A model generated the notes under the pieces. The model ran no database searches. It was not told the DNA's origin and saw nothing but the letters and a program-made list of their open reading frames with translations. From Parvibaculum sp963975745 (GTDB lineage Bacteria > Pseudomonadota > Alphaproteobacteria > Parvibaculales > Parvibaculaceae): a DNA stretch of 64,000 nucleotides. The stretch's first letter is position 1; the number at the start of each line of letters is the position of its first letter. The position numbers were made by a program, and so were the translations under genes. This document shows, piece by piece, positions 53,395 to 61,264 of this stretch. The stretch lies in assembly GCF_963975745.1 (NCBI RefSeq), contig NZ_CAXBIB010000002.1, positions 245,201 to 309,200 on the forward strand, given 5' to 3'.

Positions 53395-53724
53395 GTGATG
53401 TTTCTGTTGACATCACCCAAGGGCGATGTTATCGATGACATCATGGATGCGCAGGTCATCTATCGGCGCCGCAAGCCGCTCACCCCGACGGCGTTTTACG
53501 AGGCGGTCATCTGGGTTGTGCCGGCGCCGGTTCGCGGCAGCGCGCATGGCTACAAGTACCGCCTCGCCCTTGTGGTCGATGGCGCGTGCGTCCTGCGCTA
53601 CGACAACGAGGCCGGAAAGGGCGATCACCGCCATGTCGGGGAGCGCCAGGAGCCCTATCGCTTCACGACGCCGGAAGCCCTGCTGGCCGACTTCCATGCC
53701 GAAGTTGAAAGGATGCTGAAATGA
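53395..53724 (+). CDS. DUF6516/TumE-like toxin candidate
   Basis: 109 residues, GTG start. VIYRRRKPLTPTAFYEAVIWVVPAPVRGSAHGYKYRLALVVDGACVLRYDNEAGKGDHRHVG resembles the DUF6516/TumE family: a beta-rich domain with a YRL/YxFRLxy strand, an RYDNExGKGDHRH motif and a closing F..PEALLADFHAEV. In that family the protein is the toxin, encoded before a DNA-binding antitoxin. The stop overlaps the next ATG by 4 bp (ATGA), supporting a two-gene module. The ribosome site is weak. Recognition is from the HRH motif and layout; the catalytic role is not established by sequence alone. Confidence 0.6.
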   Translation: MMFLLTSPKGDVIDDIMDAQVIYRRRKPLTPTAFYEAVIWVVPAPVRGSAHGYKYRLALVVDGACVLRYDNEAGKGDHRHVGERQEPYRFTTPEALLADFHAEVERMLK

Positions 53725-54080
53725 GAACCCTTAACGTGAAGGTCGAGAGCCGGGCGTCGATCGATGCCGGCTTCGCCAAGGCGATGAAAGCCGCCAAGGC
53801 CGGCAAGGCCGTGAAGCCTTCGAACGCGGTTTGCTTCGACAGCTACGAAGATATCCACCGCGTTCTTGCGCCCTCGCGGCTGCAAATCGTCAAGACGCTC
53901 GCCGGGCAAGGCCCCTTGAGCATCCGCGAGGTCGCGCGCCGCGTGGACCGGGACATGAAGGCCGTGCATACGGACGTTACCACGCTCATCAATGCGGGCG
54001 TGATCGACCGCACCGAGGAAGGCGTGAGCTTCCCCTATGACCGCATCCATCTTGAGGTCGATATCGAAGCCGCCGCGTAG
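53721..54080 (+). CDS. Winged-helix regulator, likely antitoxin of the pair
   Basis: 119 residues. The N-terminus (ASIDAGFAKAMKAAKAGKAVKP) is basic and helical. A winged-helix DNA-binding domain of the HVO_A0114/MarR-like type follows: RLQIVKTLAGQGPLSIREVARRVDRDMKAVHTDVTTLINAGVIDRTEEG. The C-terminal SFPYDRIHLEVDIEAAA is short. It overlaps the TumE-like gene by 4 bp. By position and fold it would repress the pair and neutralise the toxin, but the fold is common, so a role as a simple regulator is possible. Confidence 0.72.
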   Translation: MRTLNVKVESRASIDAGFAKAMKAAKAGKAVKPSNAVCFDSYEDIHRVLAPSRLQIVKTLAGQGPLSIREVARRVDRDMKAVHTDVTTLINAGVIDRTEEGVSFPYDRIHLEVDIEAAA

Positions 54081-54283
54081 CAAGGCCCGCCCCGTGCCTG
54101 TCGCCGTATTCCGTGCAACGGCCACCCTCGCTAAACTGACGAAAGTCGACGAGCAGGCAACGTAGGTGAAATCCGTTCGCGGCCGGACTCGCGGCAACGT
54201 GGATTGGGTCCCGGTGATCCCGGCCTTCGCCGGGACAGGCAACCCCGGGATGACACTTTTACTTTTGGCGATGGATGGAAGCC

Positions 54284-54559
54284 ATGAGCGACACTGTCGG
54301 ACCCGGCGATCTTGTGCTTTGCGTCAATGCCGCGCCGAACCATGTGACGGGCCAGCCGGTGCCGCTGCAGGCCGGCGAGACCTATTGCGTGCTCGCCGTG
54401 CTGGAATTTGCCTGCCCCTGCGGGCGGTCGGATGCGCTGCTCGATGTCGGCGTCGATTTCGCCTGGTGCCAGAGCCGCTTCCGTCTGCTGCCCAAGCCCA
54501 AGATGGAGGCGAGGCCGCGGCGCGTTGCGGCGCCGAGGGAGAAAGAGCGGGTTCGGTGA
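54284..54559 (+). CDS. Small Cys-containing protein of unknown function
   Basis: 91 residues from the ATG at 54284. DTVGPGDLVLCVNAAP, VPLQAGETYCVLAVLEFACPCG and FAWCQSRFRLLPKPK give five Cys, including a CPC, suggestive of a metal site. The pattern (GDLV.CV....G.....G..Y.V) resembles small phage- and transposon-associated proteins with a short SH3-like beta-fold. It stands alone between a repeat and the convergent helD gene. The frame is open at high GC, so there is some risk that it is spurious, but the residue pattern argues against that. Confidence 0.6.
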   Translation: MSDTVGPGDLVLCVNAAPNHVTGQPVPLQAGETYCVLAVLEFACPCGRSDALLDVGVDFAWCQSRFRLLPKPKMEARPRRVAAPREKERVR

Positions 54560-54639
54560 ACGGGCCGCCAAGGCGCCGCGCCGAACGGCCCCCATGGTGC
54601 GACAGGCGGCAGATACGGCAAATGCGGTGACCGTATTCG

Positions 54640-56706
54640 CTACGCCGCCTCATTCGGCAGGAAGGCCGACGGCTCGCCTTCGGCGATGACGGTGAGGCGG
54701 TGCATGGCGCGGGTGCAGGCGACATAGAGGAGGTTGCGGTCCATTTCGGTGCGGTAGTTGGCGGCGCCCGCATCCGGGACGATGACCCTATCGAATTCGA
54801 GGCCCTTCGCCAGATGCGCGGTGCAGACCACGATGCCGGTCGAGAAGCCGGCGCTGGCGCCATCGAGGAGGCGGACCTCGCGGCCGGCGGCGGCCAGCGC
54901 CTTGTGCGTGCGCTCCGCCTCTTTCTGCGTGCGGGCAATGATGGCAAGGGTCGCGTGATCGGAGGCCTCGAATGCCTCGATCTCGCGGAGAAGGCGCGCC
55001 ACCGCGTCGCCGCGCTTCTTGCAAGTGACGACATGCGGGGGCTCGCCATGGCGCTCCATCGCCACAAGCTCGGTGTTGGGCGAGATGGCGAGCGCGAACT
55101 GCATGATCTCCCATGTCGAGCGGTAGCTCTTGGTCAGCTTGACCGGCGCGGCGGTGCGCAGGACATCCCTGATCCGGTCGGCGGTGGAGGCGCTGTAGGG
55201 GTTCACCGATTGCGAGGCATCGCCCAGGATCGTCTTGCGGCAGTTGAACAACCTGCCGAGTACCGCATATTGCAGCGGCGTGTAATCCTGCATTTCGTCG
55301 ATCAGCAGGTGCTTGACGTCCTTGTGCGGGTTGTCGATGCCTTCGAGCTTCATCTTCAGATAGATCAGCGGAAAGACATCGGCATATTCGAGCTTGCCGC
55401 CGGCGGGTTTGTAGAGCTCGGGCCGCTCCATCCAGGCGAAGAGTTCCTTGTAGGCGGTGCGCAGCGCCGGGCGGCGGACCATGCCCCGCACCGCCTCGCG
55501 CAGCGAACGGCGCTCCTCGGTGCGCAGGTCGTGGTTGTAATGGATGCCGATCTGGTATTCGGCGGCGCCGACGACATGGCCGATGCGTTCGGTGAGGCCG
55601 ATGCCGCGATATTTGCGCCAGGTTTCGGCGAAGAACCAGTCCGGCACGATGCGCTTGCCGGTGCGCCATTCGACGGCGGCGAAGGAGCCCGCCTCGAGAT
55701 GCTCGACATAGGCATCGATCTTTTTCAGGAAATCGAGCGAGGCCTTGGCCACGATGCGCGCCTTCAGCGCTGCGTCGTCCTTTTCGAGCAGCAGCGCCGT
55801 CTGTTCGAAGAAGGTCTGGAAGCGGTATTTGTGCTCGAGAAGCCCGCCGGCCAGATCCTCCATGCCGATCTCGTTGACCATCTCCTCGCCGAGCTCGGGC
55901 AGCACGTTGCCGATATAGTCGGCAAAGACCTTGTTGGGCGAGACGATCAGCACGTCGCTCGAACTCAGCGTATCCTTGAAGCGGTAGAGCAGGAAGGCGA
56001 TGCGGTGGAGCGCGATGGAGGTCTTGCCGGAGCCGGCGACGCCCTGGATCACCAGCGTATGCACATCCGCATCGCGGATGATGGCGTTCTGGTCGCGCTG
56101 GATCGTCGCGACGATGTTCTTCATGCCCTCGTCGGAGGTGCGGCTCAATTCCTGCTGCAGCACCTCGTCGACGATGTTGAGGCCGGATTCCAGCATGAAT
56201 TCCATGCGCCCGTCGCGGACGCGGAACTGGCGCTTGCGCTCGATGCGGCCCGTCACCTCGCCGCCCGGCGCCTCGTAGCGGGCGGGGCCGATTTCATGGT
56301 CGTAGAACAGCGACGAGATCGGGGCGCGCCAGTCATAGACGAGGGTCTGCTTCGTCTCCTCGTCGCGGAAATCGTGAACGCCGACATAGATGGCTTCGGC
56401 GTTGCCGCCGCCGTTGCCGCGGACGAAATCCACCCGCCCGAAATAGGGCGAGCGCCGGAGCTTGCGGAGCTTCAGCTGCTGGGCCCGCAGCACTTCGGCC
56501 GAGCGCATCTTCTGGTCGATGGTTTCGCGCACCGCGATCTTTTCGATGTGGTCCATGTCGCGGCGCGCTTCCCACATATAGGCCTTGCTGTCCTTGACCT
56601 CCTGCGCATAGGCGTTGAGGCGCGAGCCGATCGCCCGCAGGTTCAGGTCGACGGCTTTCAGGCAGGCCTCGAGGCGGGATTGCTCTTCGGTTTCGACGTC
56701 TGTCAT
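54640..56706 (-). CDS. helD: UvrD-like SF1 helicase of the HelD family
   Basis: 688 residues. The N-terminal helical arm (EEQSRLEACLKAVDLNLRAIGSRL ... KMRSAEVLRAQQLKLRKLRRSPYFGRVDF) is typical of HelD, where it reaches into RNA polymerase. Walker A is VIQGVAGSGKTSIALHRIAFLLY, motif II is LLIDEMQDYTPLQYAVL, then LGDASQSVNPYSA, TKSYRSTWEIM and the C-terminal VCTAHLAKGLEFDRVIV and NLLYVACTRAMHRLTV. HelD uses ATP to release stalled or DNA-bound RNA polymerase. It could also be read as a RecD/UvrD repair helicase; the N-terminal arm favours HelD. Monocistronic, divergent from the GST gene. Confidence 0.83.
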   Translation of the reverse strand: MTDVETEEQSRLEACLKAVDLNLRAIGSRLNAYAQEVKDSKAYMWEARRDMDHIEKIAVRETIDQKMRSAEVLRAQQLKLRKLRRSPYFGRVDFVRGNGGGNAEAIYVGVHDFRDEETKQTLVYDWRAPISSLFYDHEIGPARYEAPGGEVTGRIERKRQFRVRDGRMEFMLESGLNIVDEVLQQELSRTSDEGMKNIVATIQRDQNAIIRDADVHTLVIQGVAGSGKTSIALHRIAFLLYRFKDTLSSSDVLIVSPNKVFADYIGNVLPELGEEMVNEIGMEDLAGGLLEHKYRFQTFFEQTALLLEKDDAALKARIVAKASLDFLKKIDAYVEHLEAGSFAAVEWRTGKRIVPDWFFAETWRKYRGIGLTERIGHVVGAAEYQIGIHYNHDLRTEERRSLREAVRGMVRRPALRTAYKELFAWMERPELYKPAGGKLEYADVFPLIYLKMKLEGIDNPHKDVKHLLIDEMQDYTPLQYAVLGRLFNCRKTILGDASQSVNPYSASTADRIRDVLRTAAPVKLTKSYRSTWEIMQFALAISPNTELVAMERHGEPPHVVTCKKRGDAVARLLREIEAFEASDHATLAIIARTQKEAERTHKALAAAGREVRLLDGASAGFSTGIVVCTAHLAKGLEFDRVIVPDAGAANYRTEMDRNLLYVACTRAMHRLTVIAEGEPSAFLPNEAA

Positions 56707-56818
56707 CGTCTATCGGTCTACTTTCGCTGTGCCTCGCGCCCGGGGACCGCTTAGCATACAGGTAAGGGCGAGGACAAACGCAAAGCGCGCGCGCTTTCGC
56801 CATCGACCGGAGGTTCCG

Positions 56819-57472
56819 ATGAGACCGACCATCACCGCCTTTGAAAGCTCGCCGGATCGCGGCCGCGGACTGGCGCGGGATACGCGGGTGCGCTGGGCGC
56901 TTGAAGAGGTGGGGCAGGCTTACGATGTGCGTCTTGTTTCATTCGCCGAGATGAAGGAACCGGCGCATCTGGCGCTGCATCCGTTCGGGCAGATACCGAC
57001 CTATCAGGAAGGCGAACTGGCGCTCTTCGAGAGCGGCGCGATCATCTTTCACATCGCGGAGCGCCATCAGGGGCTGCTGCCGGTGGAGGCGGCGCCCCGC
57101 GCGCGGGCGATCGGCTGGATGTTTGCGGCGCTCAACACGGTGGAGCCGCCGATCGTCGAACGCGAACAGGCGGGCTATGCGGAGCGCGACAGGGACTGGC
57201 ATCAAAAGCGGCTGCCGCTGCTCGACGAACGCGTGCGCGTGCGGCTCGGCCAGTTTGCCGCGCGGCTCGGGCAGGCCGACTGGCTCGACGGGGCGTTCAG
57301 CGCCGGCGACCTGACGATGGTGTCGGTGCTGCAGCGGCTGAAGGGGTCGGCGCTCATCGCGGAATTTCCGGCGCTTGCCGCCTATGTCGCGCGCGCCGAG
57401 GCGCGGCCGGCGTTTCAGCGCGCGTTTGCGGCGCAGCTGGCGGTGTTCACCGGCGGGCAAGCGGGCGGTTGA
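56819..57472 (+). CDS. Glutathione S-transferase
   Basis: 217 residues from the ATG preceded by GGAGGTTCCG. The N-terminal thioredoxin-like domain includes RVRWALEEVGQAYDVRLVSFAEMKEPAHLALHPFGQIPTYQEGELALFESGAIIFHIAERH, with the cis-Pro region QIPT and the glutathione-binding ESGAI. The all-helical C-terminal domain ends with WLDGAFSAGDLTMVSVLQRL, which has the N-capping Asp. The activating residue near the N-terminus is a Ser/Arg region rather than Cys, so it is a conventional GST. Its substrate is unknown. The ars operon follows 77 bp downstream. Confidence 0.87.
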   Translation: MRPTITAFESSPDRGRGLARDTRVRWALEEVGQAYDVRLVSFAEMKEPAHLALHPFGQIPTYQEGELALFESGAIIFHIAERHQGLLPVEAAPRARAIGWMFAALNTVEPPIVEREQAGYAERDRDWHQKRLPLLDERVRVRLGQFAARLGQADWLDGAFSAGDLTMVSVLQRLKGSALIAEFPALAAYVARAEARPAFQRAFAAQLAVFTGGQAGG

Positions 57473-57549
57473 CGGCGCGGCGGGGGCTTGCCGGCGGGGG
57501 CGCGGGCGGGTATGTATCGCTGATCGACGATCAACGATGAAGGCCCGCC

Positions 57550-57945
57550 ATGACCCCCCGAACCGCCGCCCGTGCGGGCGCCGCGCCCGCGGCGCGCCGC
57601 CGCCCTTCCAGCGATGACGAGGCCGCCGGCATCGCCAAGGCGCTGGCGCATCCGGCGCGGGTGCGGATCGTGCGGCTGCTGCTCGAAAAGCAGGCCTGTA
57701 TCGGCTGCGACATTGTCGACGAGGTCGGGCTGGCGCAATCGACCGTGTCGGAGCATCTGCGCATCCTCAAGGCGGCCGGCCTCATCAGCGGCGCGATCGA
57801 GCATCCGCGCGTCTGCTATTCGCTGAACCCCGATCGCCTGATGCCGCTGGCCGGGCTGCTGAACGCCGTGTTCGACACCGAGCGAAGCGGCGCGCCCGCA
57901 ACGCCGCCCGCCGCAGCGAAAGGACGCCGCCGTGTCGGTCTTTGA
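57550..57945 (+). CDS. arsR: ArsR-family arsenite-responsive repressor
   Basis: 131 residues. The winged helix reads GIAKALAHPARVRIVRLLLEKQACIGCDIVDEVGLAQSTVSEHLRILKAAGLISGAIEHPRVCYSLNPD. The C-I-G-C pair in the first helix region and the later Cys of RVCYS could form an As(III) site, different from the CVC site of the plasmid R773 ArsR. It would repress the operon until arsenite binds. An Ala/Pro/Arg-rich N-terminus (first 20 residues) is poorly conserved. The acr3 GTG lies inside its 3' end (14-bp overlap). Confidence 0.87.
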   Translation: MTPRTAARAGAAPAARRRPSSDDEAAGIAKALAHPARVRIVRLLLEKQACIGCDIVDEVGLAQSTVSEHLRILKAAGLISGAIEHPRVCYSLNPDRLMPLAGLLNAVFDTERSGAPATPPAAAKGRRRVGL

Positions 57946-59023
57946 TCGCTATCTCTCGCTCTGGGTCGCGCTCTGCATCGTCGCCGGAGTGACGCTGGGC
58001 AATCTCCTGCCCGGGCTGTTCCAGCTGGTGGCGGGGTGGGAATATGCCTCGGTCAACCTGGTCGTCGCGGTGCTGATCTGGGCCATGGTCTATCCGATGA
58101 TGGTGGCGGTGGATTTCGCCAGCCTGCGCCATGTGCACAAGCGCCCGAAGGGGCTCATCATCACGCTCGCGGTCAACTGGCTGATCAAGCCCTTCACGAT
58201 GGCGGCACTCGGCGTGCTGTTCTTCGAATTCGTCTTCGCCGATCTCATCGACCCGGCCGATGCCGGACAATATATCGCCGGGCTGATCCTGCTCGGCGCC
58301 GCGCCCTGCACGGCCATGGTCTTCATCTGGTCGCAGCTGACGCGCGGCGACGCCAATTACACGCTGGTGCAGGTGTCGCTCAACGACATCATCATGATCT
58401 TCGCCTTTGCGCCGATCGTGGCGCTGCTGCTCGGCGTCACCGATATCGACGTGCCGTGGGAAACGCTGCTGCTGTCGGTCGTGCTTTACGTCGTCATTCC
58501 GCTGGCGGCCGGTGCGGCGACGCGGGCGGCGCTCAGCGGACGGGCGGGCGGCGGGGCGGCCGGCGAGATACGGGTCGCCCGCTTCACGGCGGCGGTGAAG
58601 CCCTTCTCGATCCTCGGGTTGCTTGCCACCGTGGTGCTGCTGTTCGGCTTCCAGGGGCATGTCATTCTCGAACGGCCGCTGCCGATCGCGCTGATCGCCG
58701 TGCCGCTGCTGATCCAGTCCTACGGGATCTTCGCCGTCGCCTATGCGGCGGCCTGGGCCTGGCGCGTGCCGCACAACGTCGCCGCGCCCTGCGCGCTGAT
58801 CGGCACGTCCAATTTCTTCGAACTGGCGGTGGCGGTGGCGATCGGGCTGTTCGGCCTGAATTCCGGGGCGGCGCTGGTGACGGTGGTGGGCGTGCTGGTG
58901 GAAGTGCCGGTGATGCTGTCGCTGGTCGCCTTCGCCAACCGGACACGGCGACATTTTCCCGACGCCGATGAGGGCGCGGCGGCTGCCGCTTCACACCTGC
59001 CGGCCGGGGAGGTGCGGCGATGA
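57932..59023 (+). CDS. acr3: ACR3-family arsenite efflux transporter
   Basis: 363 residues, GTG start within arsR. About ten membrane helices. FDRYLSLWVALCIVAGVTLGNLLP is the ACR3 opening; AVLIWAMVYPMMVAVDFASL, LLGAAPCTAMVFIWSQLTRGDANYTL (with the family Cys needed for As(III) transport) and CALIGTSNFFELAVAVAIGLFGLNSGAALVTVVGVLVEVPVML are diagnostic. It exports arsenite using the proton gradient. The last about 20 residues are Ala-rich. It overlaps arsC by 4 bp, giving the order arsR-acr3-arsC. Confidence 0.92.
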   Translation: MSVFDRYLSLWVALCIVAGVTLGNLLPGLFQLVAGWEYASVNLVVAVLIWAMVYPMMVAVDFASLRHVHKRPKGLIITLAVNWLIKPFTMAALGVLFFEFVFADLIDPADAGQYIAGLILLGAAPCTAMVFIWSQLTRGDANYTLVQVSLNDIIMIFAFAPIVALLLGVTDIDVPWETLLLSVVLYVVIPLAAGAATRAALSGRAGGGAAGEIRVARFTAAVKPFSILGLLATVVLLFGFQGHVILERPLPIALIAVPLLIQSYGIFAVAYAAAWAWRVPHNVAAPCALIGTSNFFELAVAVAIGLFGLNSGAALVTVVGVLVEVPVMLSLVAFANRTRRHFPDADEGAAAAASHLPAGEVRR

Positions 59024-59886
59024 ACATCCTGTTCCTGTGCGTCGCCAATTCGGCCCGCAGCCAGATGGCGGAAGGGCTGGCGCGCGATCTCCTGGGCGAC
59101 CTGGCGAGCGTGACGAGCGCCGGTTCGGCGCCCTCGCAGCTCAACCCGCATGCCATCGCCGCCATGGCCGAGATCGGCATCGACATTTCGGCGCAATATT
59201 CGAAATCGGTCGACGCGATCGATCCGGCCAGCATCGATCTCGTCGTCACGCTCTGCGCCGAGGAAGTCTGCCCGGTGCTGCCCGGCCGGGTGCGGCGGCT
59301 GCACTGGCCGATCGCCGATCCGGCCTCCAGCGACCCATCGCTGACGGCGGAAGATTTCCGCGCGCGCTTTGCCACGGCGCGCGACCAGATCCGGGCGCGG
59401 CTCGCGATCCTGCGCGCGCTGCTGGACCTGCCCGAGGGCCCGCCGTCGCAGGAATTTCACGGCAGCATCCGCGTCCGCGACCTGCCCGGGAGCGTGCGCT
59501 TCTATGCCTGGCTGCTCGGCACCTGGCCCAGGGAATGGACCGATCACTACGCGACCTTCCTGCGGCCCGATCTCCATCTCAACTTCGTGCTGCTGGTGTC
59601 GGACGGCAAGGACCTGCGCCATGACACGCTTTATCATCTTGGCATCGGTGTCGCCGACCGGGCGGCCGTGATCGATGCCTATCACCGCGCCGTCGCCTTC
59701 GGCGTGCCTGTCGCAAAGCCGCCGCGCACCACCTGGCAGGGCACGCCGCTGCACGAGCTCTGGCTTACCGATCCCGACGGCACCCTGATCGAGATCTATG
59801 CGCGGCTGAGCGAGGATGAACTCGCCGCCCGGCCGGCAGATGCGCAGCCGGAATATCTGGTTGCCGGGACCGAAGCGCGGAACTGA
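59020..59886 (+). CDS. arsC: Arsenate reductase (LMW-PTP type) fused to a VOC/ArsI-like domain
   Basis: 288 residues. Residues 1-138 are a thioredoxin-type ArsC: P-loop C7-VANSAR-S (CX5R), redox Cys C79 and C84 in VVTLCAEEVCPVLPG, and HWPIADPAS. Residues 145-265 are a VOC domain resembling the C-As lyase ArsI: FHGSIRVRDLPGSVRFYAWLLG, YHLGIGVAD and HELWLTDPDGTLIEIY. The metal triad seems kept (H147, H206, E258), but the Cys-Cys pair that binds trivalent organoarsenicals in ArsI is Trp-Gln at 239-240. So the first domain should reduce arsenate, while the second has lost the ArsI thiols and may have another role. The operon ends with a terminator. Confidence 0.88.
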   Translation: MNILFLCVANSARSQMAEGLARDLLGDLASVTSAGSAPSQLNPHAIAAMAEIGIDISAQYSKSVDAIDPASIDLVVTLCAEEVCPVLPGRVRRLHWPIADPASSDPSLTAEDFRARFATARDQIRARLAILRALLDLPEGPPSQEFHGSIRVRDLPGSVRFYAWLLGTWPREWTDHYATFLRPDLHLNFVLLVSDGKDLRHDTLYHLGIGVADRAAVIDAYHRAVAFGVPVAKPPRTTWQGTPLHELWLTDPDGTLIEIYARLSEDELAARPADAQPEYLVAGTEARN

Positions 59887-59928
59887 GGCGAGAGCGGGCG
59901 CGGCCACCGGCGCGCCGGAAGGCGACGC

Positions 59929-59960
59929 AAAAAAGGCCGGATCGAGCGATCCGGCCTTTT
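59929..59960. terminator. Bidirectional terminator between arsC and the acyl-CoA dehydrogenase
   Basis: A perfect inverted repeat AAAAGGCCGGATCG / CGATCCGGCCTTTT with a 2-nt centre. It has T tracts on both strands, 43 bp after the arsC stop and 24 bp after the stop of the minus-strand dehydrogenase at 59985. Confidence 0.9.
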
Positions 59961-59984
59961 GCTATCTTGTCCGTTGACGGACGA

Positions 59985-61214
59985 TTACTTCCCTTTGGGG
60001 GCCTGGTTGAAGGGGAGGTCCTTGTCGACGCGGATGTCCTGGGGCAGGCCCAGTACGCGTTCGGCGACGATGTTGCGCAGGATTTCATCCGTGCCGCCGG
60101 CGATGCGGTAGCCGGCCGCGCCGATCCATTGTTCGGTATAGGCGCCCTCTTCCGGCGAGATCTTGCGGTCGCGGATGACGCCGCCCATGTCCTGCAGGTC
60201 CATGCCGAAGGAGCCGAGATCCTGCATCTTCTTGGCCGCCACGATCTTCGAGATCGAGCTTTCCGGCCCCGGCGTTTCGCCCTTCGAGAGCGCGGTCAGC
60301 GTGCGGAAGCGCGTGAACTTCAGCCCTTGCGCCTGGACATACCAGTCGGCGATGCGCTCGCGCACGCCGCCATGGCGGATCGCCGGTTCGCCGGCGATGT
60401 CGGTGTCGCGGGCGAGCCGGATCAGTTCATCGGTATCGGCATTGCCCTGGCTGCCGCCGACGGCAAGACGTTCGTTCATCAGCGTGGTCAGCGCCACCTT
60501 CCAGCCGTCGCCGACCTTGCCGAGACGCTGGCTGTCCTTGACGCGCAGATTGGTGAAGAAGACCTCGTTGAATTCGGCGCCGCCCGACATCTGCTTGATC
60601 GGGCGGACTTCGACGGCCGGATCCTTCATGTCGATCCAGAACATGGTGAGGCCCTTGTGCTTGGGCACATTCGGATCGGTGCGGACCAGCAGGATGCCGT
60701 AGTCGCAGAAATGGGCGCCCGACGTCCAGACCTTCTGGCCGTTGATGACCCAGTCGTCGCCATCCTTCTCGGCCTTGGTGCGCAGGCCCGCGACGTCGGA
60801 GCCGCCGGCGGGCTCGGAGAAGAGCTGGCACCAGATCTCGTCGCCGCGCACGGCGGGCTTCACGAAGCGCTGCTTCGCTTCATCGGAGCCCCATGACATC
60901 ACGGTCGGGATGCACATGCCGAGACCGATGGCGAAGATGCCGCCGGGCACCGCATATTTCGATTCCTCCTGGCTGTAGATCACGTTGTTGATGGTGGTGC
61001 CGCCGCCGCCGCCCCATTCCTTGGGCCAGGTGATGCAGGCATAGCCCGCATCGGCCTTCTTGGCCTGCCAGGCCTTGGACTGCGCCAGCAGTTCCTTCAG
61101 GTCCTTCGGCGGGGCGAGGTCCTTGGCGTTCTCCTTGCGGGTGGCGTTTTTATCGAGCCATTCGCGCACCTGGGCGCGGTAGGCGGCTTCTTCCGGTGTA
61201 TCGTTGAAATCCAT
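59985..61214 (-). CDS. Acyl-CoA dehydrogenase, large-subunit type
   Basis: 409 residues from the ATG at 61214 after GGGAGAACCAAG; the frame opens 11 codons earlier without a site. Motifs: MDFNDTPEEAAYRAQVREWL, WCQLFSEPAGGSDVAGLRT (flavin/substrate loop), VFFTNLRVKDSQRLGKVGDGW and the C-terminal GYRIAGGTDEILRNIVAERVLGL. The base position of the IYEGT motif is Gly, as in the other large-type subunits here. It is preceded 50 bp upstream by a small-type subunit, so the two probably form a heteromeric dehydrogenase. Ends at the bidirectional terminator. Confidence 0.88.
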   Translation of the reverse strand: MDFNDTPEEAAYRAQVREWLDKNATRKENAKDLAPPKDLKELLAQSKAWQAKKADAGYACITWPKEWGGGGGTTINNVIYSQEESKYAVPGGIFAIGLGMCIPTVMSWGSDEAKQRFVKPAVRGDEIWCQLFSEPAGGSDVAGLRTKAEKDGDDWVINGQKVWTSGAHFCDYGILLVRTDPNVPKHKGLTMFWIDMKDPAVEVRPIKQMSGGAEFNEVFFTNLRVKDSQRLGKVGDGWKVALTTLMNERLAVGGSQGNADTDELIRLARDTDIAGEPAIRHGGVRERIADWYVQAQGLKFTRFRTLTALSKGETPGPESSISKIVAAKKMQDLGSFGMDLQDMGGVIRDRKISPEEGAYTEQWIGAAGYRIAGGTDEILRNIVAERVLGLPQDIRVDKDLPFNQAPKGK

Positions 61215-61264
61215 CTTGGTTCTCCCGAATTCCTGTTTGCGTTTCACGTTCCGGCGGACGCGGC

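Noticed and set aside
54700..56754. A 684-codon plus-strand frame antisense to helD
   Set aside because: It mirrors the helicase gene in composition (GADDHD, HRHR runs) and shows no conserved motif or ribosome site. The same applies to plus-strand frames at 5065-6468, 37166-38302 and 61361-62776.
59470..59886. Calling the second half of arsC a functional C-As lyase (ArsI)
   Set aside because: The vicinal Cys pair needed for organoarsenical binding is Trp-Gln, so the lyase function is not supported.
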